Shown here piece by piece: positions 1-12,060 of a stretch of DNA of 60,000 nucleotides. Numbering within the stretch: position 1 is the first letter of the stretch; the number at the start of each line of letters is the position of its first letter. This DNA comes from Hydractinia symbiolongicarpus (lineage: Eukaryota; Cnidaria; Hydrozoa; Anthoathecata; Hydractiniidae): assembly GCF_029227915.1 (NCBI RefSeq), contig NC_079887.1, forward strand, positions 10,046,001 to 10,106,000, written 5' to 3'. Position numbers and translations under genes: made by a program. Below the pieces are notes generated by a model. It ran no database searches, was not told the DNA's origin, and worked only from the letters and a program-made list of their open reading frames with translations.

Positions 1-3000
1 ATTTTTAAACCCAGTGACGTCTGGTAAACCTACAGTGGAACCAAGTTCATCAATCTTGTCTGTAATACAACCTGAATAGTGGTTCACTATACTTGCTGCA
101 AGTGGATGGCTGGATTTTGTTTCTAATGCAGCTGCAAATGCCACAGCTTCATTTCTGTCAAAGAAAACGTAAAAAATAAAAAATTGATGCTTGATTTTAG
201 CTGAACAAATTCTTGCATGCAAAACTCGTTTGCAACATACCGGATTTAGATTGAATCACTCTTACTGCAAAAGCTCTTCCTGTGTCCTGTCTAAATTTTT
301 CAACTTTATGTGCCTTTATACGAGGAAAGGGGTTACTCAAGGGAATTTTTTTTACAAAAATGATTCCTGCATTATGCAACCATGTGTTTATTCTTGCTTT
401 TACAGTGTGTATCTATATTATAATGCCCGTATACGTCTGTCTGTCTGTCTGTCACGCAAAATGGTAGCTTAGCTGCGACGGGCGAACCCGTGGATTTTCC
501 ACGGGCTAACGACTAGCACTTTTAAATTTGAATAACCAAGGCAGGATCTATTCAAATCCCTTTTCTAATGACATTTCATTTGTAAAAGTAAAATATGTTT
601 CCAAAGAGGTTAAAGTGAATGTTTTTAACTACATTTTTAAATTATATTTTTACATTATGGAACTATATGAAGCTTGAAAGGTAACAAAAAAAAATAGAAC
701 ATAAACACCAAAAGCTCTGACTATTTCATTTTGTTTTTACTTTTATATTAAGATACCACTGCTGCCTTATCACAACATAGAAAAGTACTCTCTAGAAATT
801 TATTAAATTGACACTTTCATCAGAACAAAATTAAAGCACGTTGGAAAGCATTTGTAATGTGGTATGTATGTTGAAAAACAATAAGTGATAGAGGCATGAA
901 TTACCTGTTAGTGTTGATCATTATGTTTATTATTTGTTTCTTTATAGTGTAGCATTATAAATGGTGGGTGTAATAAATATATGTGTATATCGTTTCACTA
1001 TCTATGGTTATTATCAATTTTTACATGGTAACAAAGGGTAGTTAAAGAATTTAAAGATGAGTGGCTATAAAAACCCACCGGTGTTCAATAGCAAAGACAA
1101 ACCATATGACAGATATTGTGAAGAGTTACGTGCTTGGTGCATTGTTACAGATTTAGATAAAAAGAAACGGGGAGTTGCAGTAGCATTGTCTTTTCTGGAA
1201 GATGATCCAAGTGGTGTTAGAGACAAAGTGTTTAATGAACTGAAACTGGAAAGTATTAATGCCGATGATGGCGTAGAGAAACTTATTGATTATTTGGATA
1301 AACTTTTTAAAAAAGATGAGTTAAGTGAGGTATACGAACGTTATACCATATTTGATAGATACGTACGTGAAGCTAACCAGAAAGTTGAGACTTTTGTTTT
1401 GGAATTTGAAAAAAGGTATAACTGAATAATGCAAAAAGATATGAAATTGCCTTCCTCAGTCTTAGCATTTAAACTACTTGATGCTTCAAAACTTTCTCAC
1501 AAGGAGAGACAACTGGTGTTAACAGGTGTTGATTACTCAAAGAAAGAACAGTTATTTGATCAAATGAAAACTGCTCTCAGAAAGTTCTATGGAGAACAAG
1601 CTATCCCATCTGAGAGTGATGTTTCTGGCATTGTGTTAGAACCCAGGGGAGCCTCAGCTTCAGAAGAGATACTTTACAATCGTCCAAATAAATATCAACA
1701 TAACCGTTTTAGCAGACCGCAGAGAATTTTTAGACATGGTGAAAATGAACATTTTCGATCTAGAAACACTGACACTAAAACAAACCCATTGGGTTTCAAT
1801 GGTAAACCTACGAAATGCAAAATTTGTGAGTCTATTTTGCATTTTATGAGAGATTGTCCTCACAGACGGTCCATGAACTCTGGGGAGCATATCACATTTT
1901 TTACTGGATCAAATGAAAGTGAGTTGTGTTTACTTACTAGTGAAGCAAGAAATTCAGCTGTTCTTGATTCAGGCTGCACATCTACGGTTGCAGGCAGGCA
2001 TTGGATGGACTGTTACCTAGAAACGTTAGACGCTAGAGAATCTAATCTAGTCCAGCACTGTGATAGTTCAACAGTCTTTAAATTTGGTGGAGGAGAAACA
2101 AAGAAATCCAGAGGTAGTGTAACCTTCCCATGCGAGATTGCTGGAAAAAGCATTTTCATCAAAACGGATGTGATTGATAGTGAAATCCCATTATTATTGA
2201 GCAAAACTGCAATAAAGAATGCCAAAATCAAATTAGACCTTGAAAATGACCAAGCTGAAATTTGGGGCAAAACAGTGACCTTGATAGTACCTCATCAGGA
2301 CATTATTGCATTCCGCTTGACAAGGAAGAAATACCAATTTCTGATTACCTTTATACCTTGGAAGCTGATGTATCCAGAACAGAGAAAAAGAAAACGCTTG
2401 TCAAACTACACAAGCAATTTGCCCACCCTTCACAAGCTAAATTGAAAGCCTTACTGAGTGATGTGAATGTTTGGGATGATGATTATCAGTCTATATTAGA
2501 TGAAGTTTATGCCTCTTGTGAGAGATGTCAAAGATTCAGTAAAACACCACCACGACCAGCAGTTTGTTTACCTTTGGCAAATCAATTTAATGAGACTGTA
2601 GCTATGGATTTAAAAAAGTGGAACAAGGACGTAAACATTTTATATTTGCTTGATCTCTTCAGCCGATTTACCACTGCAAGAATCATCAAAGATAAAAAAC
2701 CATTCACTATCATAGATAATATTATGCAAATCTGGATTGGTTCTGGATTTGGAGCCCCACAGAAGTTCTTGGCAGATAATGGTGGCGAATTTGCCAATGA
2801 AGATTATAGAAACATGTGTGGAAACTTAAACATTCAAGTCCTTAACACAGCTGCTGAAAGCCTGTGGCAAAATGGAATCTGTGAGAGAAACCATGCTGTT
2901 GTCAACAGATGTCTGGAAAAGATACTGGCAGACAATCCAACAGTGTCTTTGGAAACGACTCTAGTGTGGGTAATAAATGCAAAGAACTGCCTGCAAATGT

Positions 3001-6000
3001 GGAACGGATTTTCTTCCTATCAACTTGTATTTGGACAAAATCCTAATCTTCCCAAGGTGATGACAGATTTGCCGCCAGCTCTTGAAGGTACAACAATGAA
3101 CCAAGTGTTTGCAAAGCATATCAACACTTTGCATGCTGCTAGAAGAGCATACATAGAAGCTGAGTCATCATCAAAAATCAGACGTGCCTTAAAACATAAA
3201 ATTAAGGTAAATTGTACTCAATTTGACAGAGGTTGTAAAGTCTTTTACAAGAGAGACGAATCCAACAAATGGAAAGGACCTGGCACTGTAATAGGTCAAG
3301 ATGGAAAAATTGTCTTTGTGCGACATGGAAATGTTTATGTTAGGGTATCAACCAACAGATTGATTAAAGTTGGGCATGAATTTCAAGAGCCAACAGAATC
3401 AGATCCTGGCCCTGAAATAAAAGTTACCTCAGGTGAGGTGAATTGCATTCGTGAATCTTCAGACGAAGAAAGCACTAATCAAAGACAGCATGCTGATGCT
3501 GCTATACACGACGGAGTACAACTTGACGATGCCACCTTGGACCAAAACATGACTGACAACGTTACGGGTATGCCAAAGGAAAATGATGAAATTCGCTACA
3601 AGCAACCAGGTGACAACATTTGGAGAGAGGCAACGATAATCAGCAGAGCTGGCAAAGCAACTGGGAAGTATTCTTCCCGGTACAATGTGAAACACCCAGA
3701 TGAAGAAAATCCCATTTGTATAGATTTTCAGAGTATTGACAAATGGGAAAAGGTAGAAAAGGGAAGAACTGAGGAAGTAAACATTGTCTTAGTGCCACAA
3801 CAACGCCATTGTGACAAAGATGTTATCACTGCCAAGGAACAAGAGATTAAAAAGTTTTTGAAGAAGTGAGAAATTCAGGACAAAAGACAATTTCTACTAC
3901 ATGGGTAATTACAGAGAAGAAAACTGGTTCAGAACATTTTGTAAAAGCCAGACTCGTTGCAAGAGGCTTTGAAGAGGAGCAAATTTTACAAGTTGACTCG
4001 CCTACTGCCTTGAAAAGCACCCTGAGAATTCTGATAGCAATCTCTAGTATAAAAGAGTGGCAATGCAAAACCACAGATATCAAAGCTGCTTTTCTTTAGG
4101 GATGCGATATCCAGAGAAATGTATTTTTGCAGCCACCAATTGAAGCAGATGACCAAGGCAACCTTTGGAAACTTAAAAAGGTTGTGTATGGATTAAATGA
4201 TGCTGCGCGACACTGGTTTTTTACTGTGAAAAAAGAAATTGAAAAGCTTTGATGTGTACAATCCAAGTTCGATCCAGCTATGTTCTATTGGAAACGTGAG
4301 GATATTCTAGAAGGGCTTTTTGTTACCCATGTCGACGATTTTATTCACTCTGGAACAACATCTTTTGAGAAAGAGGTTGTTTATAAATTAAGAGATGTCT
4401 TTCGAATTGGGAAAATTGAGGAAAATTATTTTAAATATGTTGACTTAAACATACAGCATAACAATGGTAACATAGAAGTGTCGCAGAATGATTTTATTGA
4501 CTCGATGCAACTTATACCTCTATCTCCGAAACGTCAAGCAAATAAGTTTGAGAAACTTAATTCCACTGAAATTGCCAGTTTACGGAGTTTGATTGGTCAA
4601 GCAAATTGGGTCGCCAGTCAGACCAGGCCTGATGTTAGTTTTGATGTTTTGCACTTTAGCATGTGTATCAACCAGAGTCCAGAAGTAAGACATCTCATTG
4701 AAGCTAACAAAATGGTAAAGAAAATTAAGTCTGATCAGTTTAAACTGATATATCCAAAAATGAATGTCAACCAGGAGCTTCGATTAGTCGTATTCACAGA
4801 TGCTTCCCATGCAAATTTGCCAGATGGTGCATCTAGTGCAGGTGCACATATCATTTTATTAGTTATAGAAAATAATGATTGTTGTATACTAAATTGGTCA
4901 TCAAACAAAATTAAAATGGCAGTGAAGAGTACCACAGCTGCAGAAAGTTTAGCACTATCAGATGGGTCGGACGATGCACTGTACCTATCTGAATTACTGG
5001 CGGAATTGCTAAGAAAAGACGTAAAGAAAATCACAATAAATGCCAAGATTGATAATAAAAAACTACATTCACTTATATATCCAACGAAAGTAATAAGTGA
5101 AAAACGACTGCGTATTGATATTGCAGCAATAAAAGAGATGCTAATTCGTAAAGAAATCAGTACAGTGGAATGAGAACCCACCGAAAGACAATTGGCTGAT
5201 TGTCTGACAAAACATGGTGCTAGTTGTCAGAGTTTACAAAATATTCTGTCGATTGGAAAATTTGATGTGTGACATTATAAAATTGACTATTATCAAAGTG
5301 TTTCATTTTATTTCATTGTGCACACAGGTTGTGTACCTTCTTTTGTTGCAGACATTTCAAACACTATGGACGTTCTACGAACTACAAGAAAAAGGGAGGC
5401 GTGTGTTAGTGTTGATCATTATGTTTATTATTTGTTTCTTTATAGTTTAGCATTATAACTGGTGGGTGTAATAAATATATGTGTACATCGTTTCACTATC
5501 TATGCTTATTATCAATTTTTACATTACCTTGTGAAAAAAATGCTAAAAATAAGAGCCCTGGTAACGAGGTTGATTAATTACCTTCTTCCATCTTTAGCAG
5601 CAATTTCTTTTACTACTTGAAATCTTCCTTCAGTGAGAGTTCCTGTTTTGTCAAAGACAACAGTATTGACTTTTGCGAGTTTTTCTAATATTGCACCACC
5701 TCTGATAAGAGCACCAATTTTAGCAGCGTTAGTGATACCACATATCATCGGAATAGGCGTGGCCATAATGAGAGAGCAAGGACATGCAACAACTAAAATG
5801 ATTATTGAACGAACACTCCATACGCTTAAATCATCTTTTGTGAAATCGTCCTACCATAATAAAAAATAATAACAATAAAATTTACCACAAAAATCAATTA
5901 TTCTTAATTTGAATCAGATAGTATTTAACAAAAGTCATCTACCATACAGCTATTGAAAATCACTTTTTATACAGAAACCTCTTCCAGTAGTAACTACATT

Positions 6001-8552
6001 TTTATTAGGTTAGCCTGTAAAGGTATCCACTTGATTAGCATGCAAACCTTTGAAAAAATTTAATTTTAATGATTTTAGCAATGCCTGTCCATATACAAAA
6101 TAATATTTTACAACATCTTAACAATTGTGTAGAACTTGAAATTCTAATTAAGAAAATGTAAAGGATTTTGTGCTTTTGACAAATTGTTAAGTAGATAATA
6201 AAGTGTAAAGGTTTATTGATTGCATAATCAAGCTGTTGTTTCTGAAACGAATTGGTTGTATCAGCTTTGGGGAACTTGCCCAGTTTGGTCCCAGGTGGCC
6301 CCTAGTCACCAACACAAGAATTCATATCAGCTTTTTTGACCTGTTGCTAAATTATTTGGCCTTAAACCTATAAGTGCAACGGAATGGTGTAACTAATAAT
6401 AATTATGTTATTGACGCAAACTTATGTAGCAACTAACGATGTAAATAGTTTGTCAGCAAACAAATGAGACATAGCAACATCCTCTTTGCAAAATCAGGCA
6501 GACAGGAAAGCAGACATAGTTAGTGTTATGATTATAAGAGGTTAAAAAAATAAATCCTCTGCATAACATATTATGAACAAACCTTTGTCTTGTAAAGTAT
6601 GAACGGAATAATAAATACAAAAAAACTTGTAACAAGTATGCATGGGGTGTAATATTTTGCAAATTTATTCAAGATTTCTTCTGTTCGAGAAGTACGTGTT
6701 TGTGCTTCTTCCACAAGTTCAGCTACACGTGCAACAGTGGATGTACTATAGTCACTTGTTGTTTTCACCTAAAAACAAAGGTTGATCATGTAAATTGCCT
6801 GTATGAGAATTTACAAGAAGAAAATAGGAACAATCTTGATCATTTTATGGGCGGTGATAACCTTACAATGTCATACAATAGCAACTTAGACTGCAGTAAT
6901 CCATGTCAACATGAGGTTAGTACTATGCTGTCTCCAGATAGTTGGATCAGGAAAAAATAATGATACATCAGGTAAAACGTGCCAACATTGATTTAGAATT
7001 GGTGTAAAATACACTAATTTTTTAATTTACTTCATGCTGTTACACAGTTTTTTACACAGTTTGACCAAAGTATACATCAAGGAAAGAGAATGTTTAGGTA
7101 GCATAACGTGTGGCAAGGGAAGAAATCCCAGGGAAAAACTTTTGTGATTTTTTTATCTTCTCATTCTTTTTTTCTTTTTTTACTCAAAATGAGTTATGTT
7201 TTTTATGATGTTATGCTTACTGGGACACTGAAATGTAAAGTCATCTGATTTTTAATCTTGGACTATAAGGACCTGTTACTTTATTTAATTTTATTATATT
7301 ACTCAATCATAATAAATTATTGATGGCATCAGCATGACTTTTTTAATTTTTTGTCCCTTAACTCTTTGAGCTTGGTTTTCACTGTGAAATATTTGTCAGC
7401 GTTGATGTCCATTCTTTGTGCAAAAATTAAAAAGCAATATTACATAATATTTTATGTTATCACACGGACGAAACCAAATTTACTTTTAAAAACAACAAAC
7501 CTTTAAATATCCACTTTGAATAATGGTTCCGCTAAATACTAAATTACCAATTACTTTCATCACTGGTATAGATTCACCAGTAATAGAGCTCTCATCAACT
7601 GCAGCTTTACCCTTTGTTACTTCCCCATCCAGAGGTATACGCTCTCCTGAACATATCAAAATATCTGTTCCTATTGTTACATCTTCCACAGGAACACTCT
7701 CATTTGATTCAGCTAGCACAGCAGTTTCAGGAGTTGATAGCATCAATCCTATACACAATAAAAATCAAATGCAGCAAGGGGTAAAAAATGTGCTTAAAAA
7801 CAACATGCTTTGAAAACATGCTATTGTCAACCTTTCTAAAGGTTTACTTTTAAAGTATAACAATTTACAATGCATGAAAATTATTATGATTTCCTTCTAA
7901 AAAAAATCTGAAATTTACCTGCTATATCTTTTTCGACTTTATATCGACATAAATTCTCCAAACTTTCTGCTATCGTAAAAACATACATAATTATGCTGCC
8001 ATCTAGCCAGTGTTGCAATGCTATTGTCCCACATCCAGCTATCAACATTAACAAATTCACACTAGCGAATACCTTTCTTCTGAAATCAATAAATGCTTTC
8101 CAAAGCATTGGTAAGCCTCCCAAAATAAAAATAGGAATTGCTATCCATTTTTCAAAGGAATAGTTTTTAACATGTGCAACTAGCACTGCTATAAATAACA
8201 ATGTCATAAGAACAACATTAAAAATTTTTGCTAACACTAAGTATTTAGCATGCTTGTCATCATTATCAATAACTTGTCCTTTCTCTATCAAACTTATACC
8301 AAGGTGAAGAGAGTTTAGGCGGTCTATTATATCTGACACTGAAATAATATCTATATTGTGTGATATAGTGGCTGTGCGACCAATGATATTTACAGCTACA
8401 GAAGTTATTCCATCAAGATCTGCAAGGTTGGATTTGATCAAATTAGCTTCTTTTCCACAGCATATATTTTGAACTCTTAACTTTAATATGTGAATATCTC
8501 CTCTTCGTGAATAATTGGGAATATTCTTTTTTTCTAATAAATATTCGTCCAT
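1..8552 (-). CDS. P1B-type heavy-metal (Zn/Cd-like) ATPase, copy 1, 3' part outside window
   Basis: Five exons read on the minus strand with GT/AG borders: 7919-8552 (start ATG at 8552), 7501-7748, 6583-6768, 5582-5850 and 1-154 (continues off the window). Exon 1 encodes an HMA metal-binding domain with an NICCGKEA motif and the first membrane helices. Exon 2 has the actuator TGES. Exon 4 has ACPC in the ion-path helix and the phosphorylation motif DKTGTLT. The partial exon 5 covers the segment with the HP motif. Exon lengths match copy 2 (differences are multiples of three), so the frame is preserved and no lesion is visible. A Copia element and a small Helitron sit in intron 4. In this family ATP hydrolysis drives efflux of divalent metal across a membrane. 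The nucleotide-domain hinge and the last helices lie beyond the left edge, so integrity of the whole gene is unknown. Confidence 0.88.
412..516 (+). mobile_element. Short non-autonomous Helitron (HINE) in ATPase copy 1 intron 4
   Basis: The element starts with TCTATATTATAATG after an A at 411. It contains the (GTCT)n stretch seen in the 41.7-44.3 kb array. It ends with a hairpin (CCCGTGGATTTTCCACGGG) followed by CTAACGACTAG. The TC start, terminal hairpin and CTAG end are the Helitron signature. The base after CTAG is C rather than the usual T, so the end is slightly decayed. Confidence 0.7.
906..1025 (+). repeat. 5' LTR of the Copia element
   Basis: 120 bp, TG...CA. It is identical to the right LTR except at four single bases. 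It contains an AATAAA-type signal in its centre. It is unusually short for a Copia LTR. Confidence 0.93.
1057..5271 (+). pseudogene. Copia gag-pol polyprotein, disrupted
   Basis: Domains in order: a gag-like region from the ATG at 1057; a CCHC zinc knuckle (C-x2-C-x4-H-x4-C) near 1815-1860; protease with LDSGCTST near 1965; integrase with an H/C zinc region near 2415-2530 and a DNGGEF core motif near 2775; reverse transcriptase with HVDD near 4330; RNase H with FTDASHA near 4795; and a C-terminal tail to 5271. Lesions are a TGA at 1423-1425, a frame change near 2285, another near 3865, a TAG at 4097-4099 where the family has a glutamine, a TGA near 4250 and a TGA at 5171-5173. The copy cannot make a full polyprotein without readthrough and shifts. 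Low LTR divergence suggests it may already have been defective when inserted or copied in trans (inference). Confidence 0.9.
5404..5523 (+). repeat. 3' LTR of the Copia element
   Basis: 120-bp direct copy of 906-1025, preceded by a purine tract and followed by the TTACC duplication. Confidence 0.93.
6260..6420 (+). repeat. Diverged fragment of the long Helitron body
   Basis: This stretch, in intron 3 of ATPase copy 1, shares several blocks (TTTGGTCCCAGGTGGCCCCTA, split here by mismatches; TTATTTGGCC; a GTGCA...TGG block) with the long Helitron units at 42.3-42.5 and 43.0-43.2 kb. No terminal hairpin is recognisable, so it is a truncated copy. Confidence 0.5.
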
Positions 8553-10593
8553 ATTTCCTATGTATATATATAAAAAATAAAATAGCGATATATACCAAGG
8601 ATCTCTTTAACAAAAATATTGTGGAGCAGTAATGTCTGTAAGTAGTTTATGTTTTAAAATGAATGGATGCAAAAATGTTTATTAGTGTACTAATTCAGCT
8701 AAAAATTATTTTGGTTCCTTTGCAATTGTATGTATGGTTGCAGTTGTATATAAAGACCAGCTGTAAACAATAATATACAAACGTTTTAACGCAATATAAT
8801 GTAGACTTCATACTAAAATGAGTTTTTGTTAGACTGAAAAATGGCAAAAAATGTTCCACACAGCCCTCCAAAAATTGTTTTTAAAGGATTTCATAAAAGA
8901 TGGAATTAAAATGATATTTAAGAGGTTTGAACAGGAGAGATACATTAACGTGTATTGTTGCAACTTTATATAAAAAGTGTATATATAAAAAATCTAAAAT
9001 TCACGTTTTATGAAATTTAAAACTATATATTTCCAAAACGAAATAAGCTCTAAGCTTCTTAAGCTTTACAATATAACTTACCATTACTTGTCCCATTAAA
9101 TTTTCTTAAAATTTAAAAACCTTAGCACCTTTTGTTACAGACAAAAAGATTAGTTTTCATATTTAACATTGACATCAACAGAAACTTTTTACAACATTTG
9201 AGGCAAGTCATGTTGGGCTGGGTTAATGAACAAGAGTGATTTTGCTGTATTTTCGCAATTTTTACATGTAAAACTTCATAAATAATCGGGTTGTACAATG
9301 TCTAATATAGTTTCTGCTACACATTATCAAAATATATCTATCTATATATATATATATATATATATACTGTTGATTTGAATAATAAAAAGCTACAAGGAAA
9401 ATTAGTTACCTTAAATATCATATAAAAATATCTACCCTTAATGTAATGTCACAATAAATAATAATTTCACCCATTGTAAGTATGCCCATAAATAATTATA
9501 ATTTGCTTTTAAATTAGGAAATTAAAATAACAATTATTTTAAATACTCCATAATACACATTAAGCTAAAATATATAATATGTGGAAAAGTACTTCAAAAT
9601 TCAGTAAACTTTTTTAAAAACTGTAGCATTTAAGAAAAACATACAAAAAGAACTTTTAAAAACGTTTTTAAGACAATATTCATATTTTCGGATTTCGCTT
9701 ATTTTGTTTACCTCACTTAGTTTATCAGAATTTTTAAAAGAGAGTGAGATTCAGTTTCACAACTCAACTCAAAATGTGTGCGCACCGCAGTAAAAAATAG
9801 ATGTAAAATTTCCCAGTTGGTATCAAAGTATGTTTTTGTCTATTTTGACATACTATTTTAATTTTTTATAAAAGAAGAAATAATGTTCAAACTTTTGCCA
9901 TTTTTAACTCTTTAATTTAGGTCACATGGTTGCTTATAAACGCCCTTAAAGCAGAGTGTTTTTTTTAAAAAAGACCAGATACGTTAAAACGAACCGGAAA
10001 TAAAGAATTTTAGGCAAGAAGGAGGTATAATTTTAAAATTTTAGATTAGTAATGCCAAAAATATCATTCTCAAAAAGTCAGATGGCGTAAAAAAGTTCCT
10101 GGAATTTTATCTAGGGGTAATTAATTTACAATTACAATAAAAATCATTTACCATAAGAGCAGTCTAAATGTTTTAAGCACAAAAAAGTATTTAAATAACA
10201 ACAACTAATATCATAAAGCAATCACGTGAGAAAACAATAGCCATGGTTTATTTATTATTTATTAAGAAAGTCATTCATTCTAAAGAAAACAATGAAAAAG
10301 AACATGAAAGTTTCGACATTAAAATTCAAACATTATTGCTGTTGATGTACTTTTTTATAACATGTACTTTGAAAACTTATGATATATTGAAGATAACAAG
10401 GACACATTCTAAAAAACATATTAGGTATTAAATAAGGTCTACCATAACTATATAAATTTTAAAAATCTCCTTGAAAGTTAAAAACCAACTCAGCTTTTAA
10501 AACCTTTTAAACAAACTATTGGTGTGTACATGTGTACATTAAAAAAACACTTCGCACAACTTTATAAACCATTTTTAAAAACAACAGGCCTTA
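8553..10593. other. Intergenic, no gene seen
   Basis: AT-rich spacer between the start of ATPase copy 1 and the 3' side of HHAT. It holds a TA-dinucleotide microsatellite at about 9342-9366. An ORF of 62 codons at 10243-10431 has no recognisable features and a composition like non-coding DNA. The promoter and 5' UTR of ATPase copy 1 should lie just above 8552. Confidence 0.6.
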
Positions 10594-12060
10594 TTAACCC
10601 ACTGTAACAGAACATTGAGCTGAACAATACAATACAAATAACAGTATTAACAAATTTTTAACATTTCCTACTATTTTCCAAAGTAGTATATTTGATGCTT
10701 GTAAACCAACTAAAAATATCATATTGGTGTATATCAAAAAGAAAATAGATACTGAACCACCCACACAACAAACTCTTCGGTACAAGACAGAACCTAAATA
10801 GTGTCTCGCATTCATATACTCCATTATGGATAACATGATTGTTTCCATAATTATACCACAGCAATTTGAAATTGCCCAACTCCATAGAGATTCTGTGCTT
10901 CCGTGCCAAAAACTAACAAAACTAAAGCATAAAATTGATGCTATGGCTTGTCGTTTTATACCAAATCTTGAACCACCCAAAGGAAAATAAATGCATCGTT
11001 GTAGAAAGCGATACAAACCTTTGTCAAAGTAGCGCCACATGTCAACAAATGTATATAGTGATGACACACATTTGGGGGGACCAGGTGATACTAAACCACC
11101 AAGCTTTACAAAAATTCCGGCAAATCGATAGAACACGTAATACTTGACACAAAAATACATTATATGCACCCAACACACACACATAGCTTCTATCTGTGTG
11201 ATATCTTCCAAGATGAAGTCATGCTGTGCAAGAGCAGGAGCATACACGAAATAATATGAAATATTCAAAACAACTGCATATACAAAGCATGTTAAAGCAT
11301 CTTGACCAATTTCCCTTAGGTTAAGTTTAACAGGTTTCTTTATACCATCGTTATACAAATCAAACGTAAGAACTGGGCCATTAAAAAATAGTGGCAGGTA
11401 TAAATTGTAGGATAGGAATGTTTGGAATGAAACATTTTCACCACTGTCAATCGTTTCGCAACCAAAACTGATAAGACGCAAGTATGACATTAACAATGAG
11501 TATAGAATAACGTTCTCGTACATATAATCAACTTTAAATGTGTGTAATTGGAACTGCAGACAATCTGGATTATTGATAAAGTATATACAAACAAGAGACC
11601 AAATCCACATGAATAATTTATTCCTGAGGAAGGTAACAATTACATAAAAGAGCATGAGATGGCAAGTGATCAGCAGAACACCTTGGAGAGATACACAGAA
11701 AGTAAGAAACACATATGACATTAGTGTGTAATAAATTTGTTTAGATGCAGGGAATTTCCAGGTGAAAACAATTCCTCCAAACGAGTAGCATGAAAACATA
11801 AATGCAAACTGAGCAGCATAATTCCACCAGAATGTCCATTCATAGTCACTTATATCTTTAAACCATGAAAACCACGATATCTGGACAAAATTTTCTTTGG
11901 CAAAATCAGATTGGTATGTCACTGATAGTTGGTACAAACACAAAAATGGAAAAATCACTGACGGTATCCATATGGTAAAATAGACAAACTTTTCAATGAC
12001 ATTGATGTCAGCATGTCCAAACCATTGCAAATTCTTTCTTTTCTTGTGCATGTTTTCCAT
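10594..12060 (-). CDS. HHAT: Hedgehog acyltransferase-like MBOAT protein, single-exon coding region
   Basis: The 488-residue uninterrupted ORF is close to the usual length of HHAT, an ER multipass enzyme that attaches palmitate to the N-terminal cysteine of Hedgehog proteins. It is highly hydrophobic, with about ten membrane segments. It contains LPLFFNGPVLTF, then MWRYFDKGLY with Asp346, YFPLGGS, and SFWHGS with His386. The Asp-His spacing of 40 residues equals that of the known HHAT catalytic pair (Asp339 and His379 in human). Retention of His argues against the inactive HHATL/GUP1 branch. A splice-acceptor-like TTTTAG ends at 12067, six bases above the ATG, so a non-coding 5' exon upstream is likely. 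The coding part has no intron, unlike vertebrate HHAT. The gene lies between the two ATPase copies in the same orientation. Confidence 0.88.
   Translation of the reverse strand: MENMHKKRKNLQWFGHADINVIEKFVYFTIWIPSVIFPFLCLYQLSVTYQSDFAKENFVQISWFSWFKDISDYEWTFWWNYAAQFAFMFSCYSFGGIVFTWKFPASKQIYYTLMSYVFLTFCVSLQGVLLITCHLMLFYVIVTFLRNKLFMWIWSLVCIYFINNPDCLQFQLHTFKVDYMYENVILYSLLMSYLRLISFGCETIDSGENVSFQTFLSYNLYLPLFFNGPVLTFDLYNDGIKKPVKLNLREIGQDALTCFVYAVVLNISYYFVYAPALAQHDFILEDITQIEAMCVCWVHIMYFCVKYYVFYRFAGIFVKLGGLVSPGPPKCVSSLYTFVDMWRYFDKGLYRFLQRCIYFPLGGSRFGIKRQAIASILCFSFVSFWHGSTESLWSWAISNCCGIIMETIMLSIMEYMNARHYLGSVLYRRVCCVGGSVSIFFLIYTNMIFLVGLQASNILLWKIVGNVKNLLILLFVLYCSAQCSVTVG

Larger units (their letters stand above)
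906..5523 (+). mobile_element. Ty1/Copia LTR retrotransposon with 120-bp LTRs
   Basis: Two direct repeats of exactly 120 bp (906-1025 and 5404-5523) begin TG and end CA. They are flanked by a perfect 5-bp target duplication TTACC (901-905 and 5524-5528). A primer-binding-like TGGTAACAAAG follows the left LTR, and a purine-rich tract (AAAAAGGGAGGCG) precedes the right one. The four mismatches between LTRs (3.3%) point to a fairly recent insertion. The element lies in intron 4 of ATPase copy 1, antisense to that gene. The domain order protease, integrase, reverse transcriptase, RNase H identifies Copia rather than Gypsy. Confidence 0.95.

Noticed and set aside
5214-5450. 78-codon ORF spanning the end of the Copia element
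   Set aside because: Runs from the polyprotein tail into the LTR in another frame; not a separate gene.
5633-5869. Plus-strand ORF opposite ATPase exon 4 (with a twin at 32446-32757)
   Set aside because: Antisense shadow of a conserved coding exon; the minus strand carries the DKTGT and CPC motifs.
1-8552. ATPase copy 1 as a pseudogene
   Set aside because: All five visible exons are open, with intact splice sites and frame; the Copia insertion lies in an intron.
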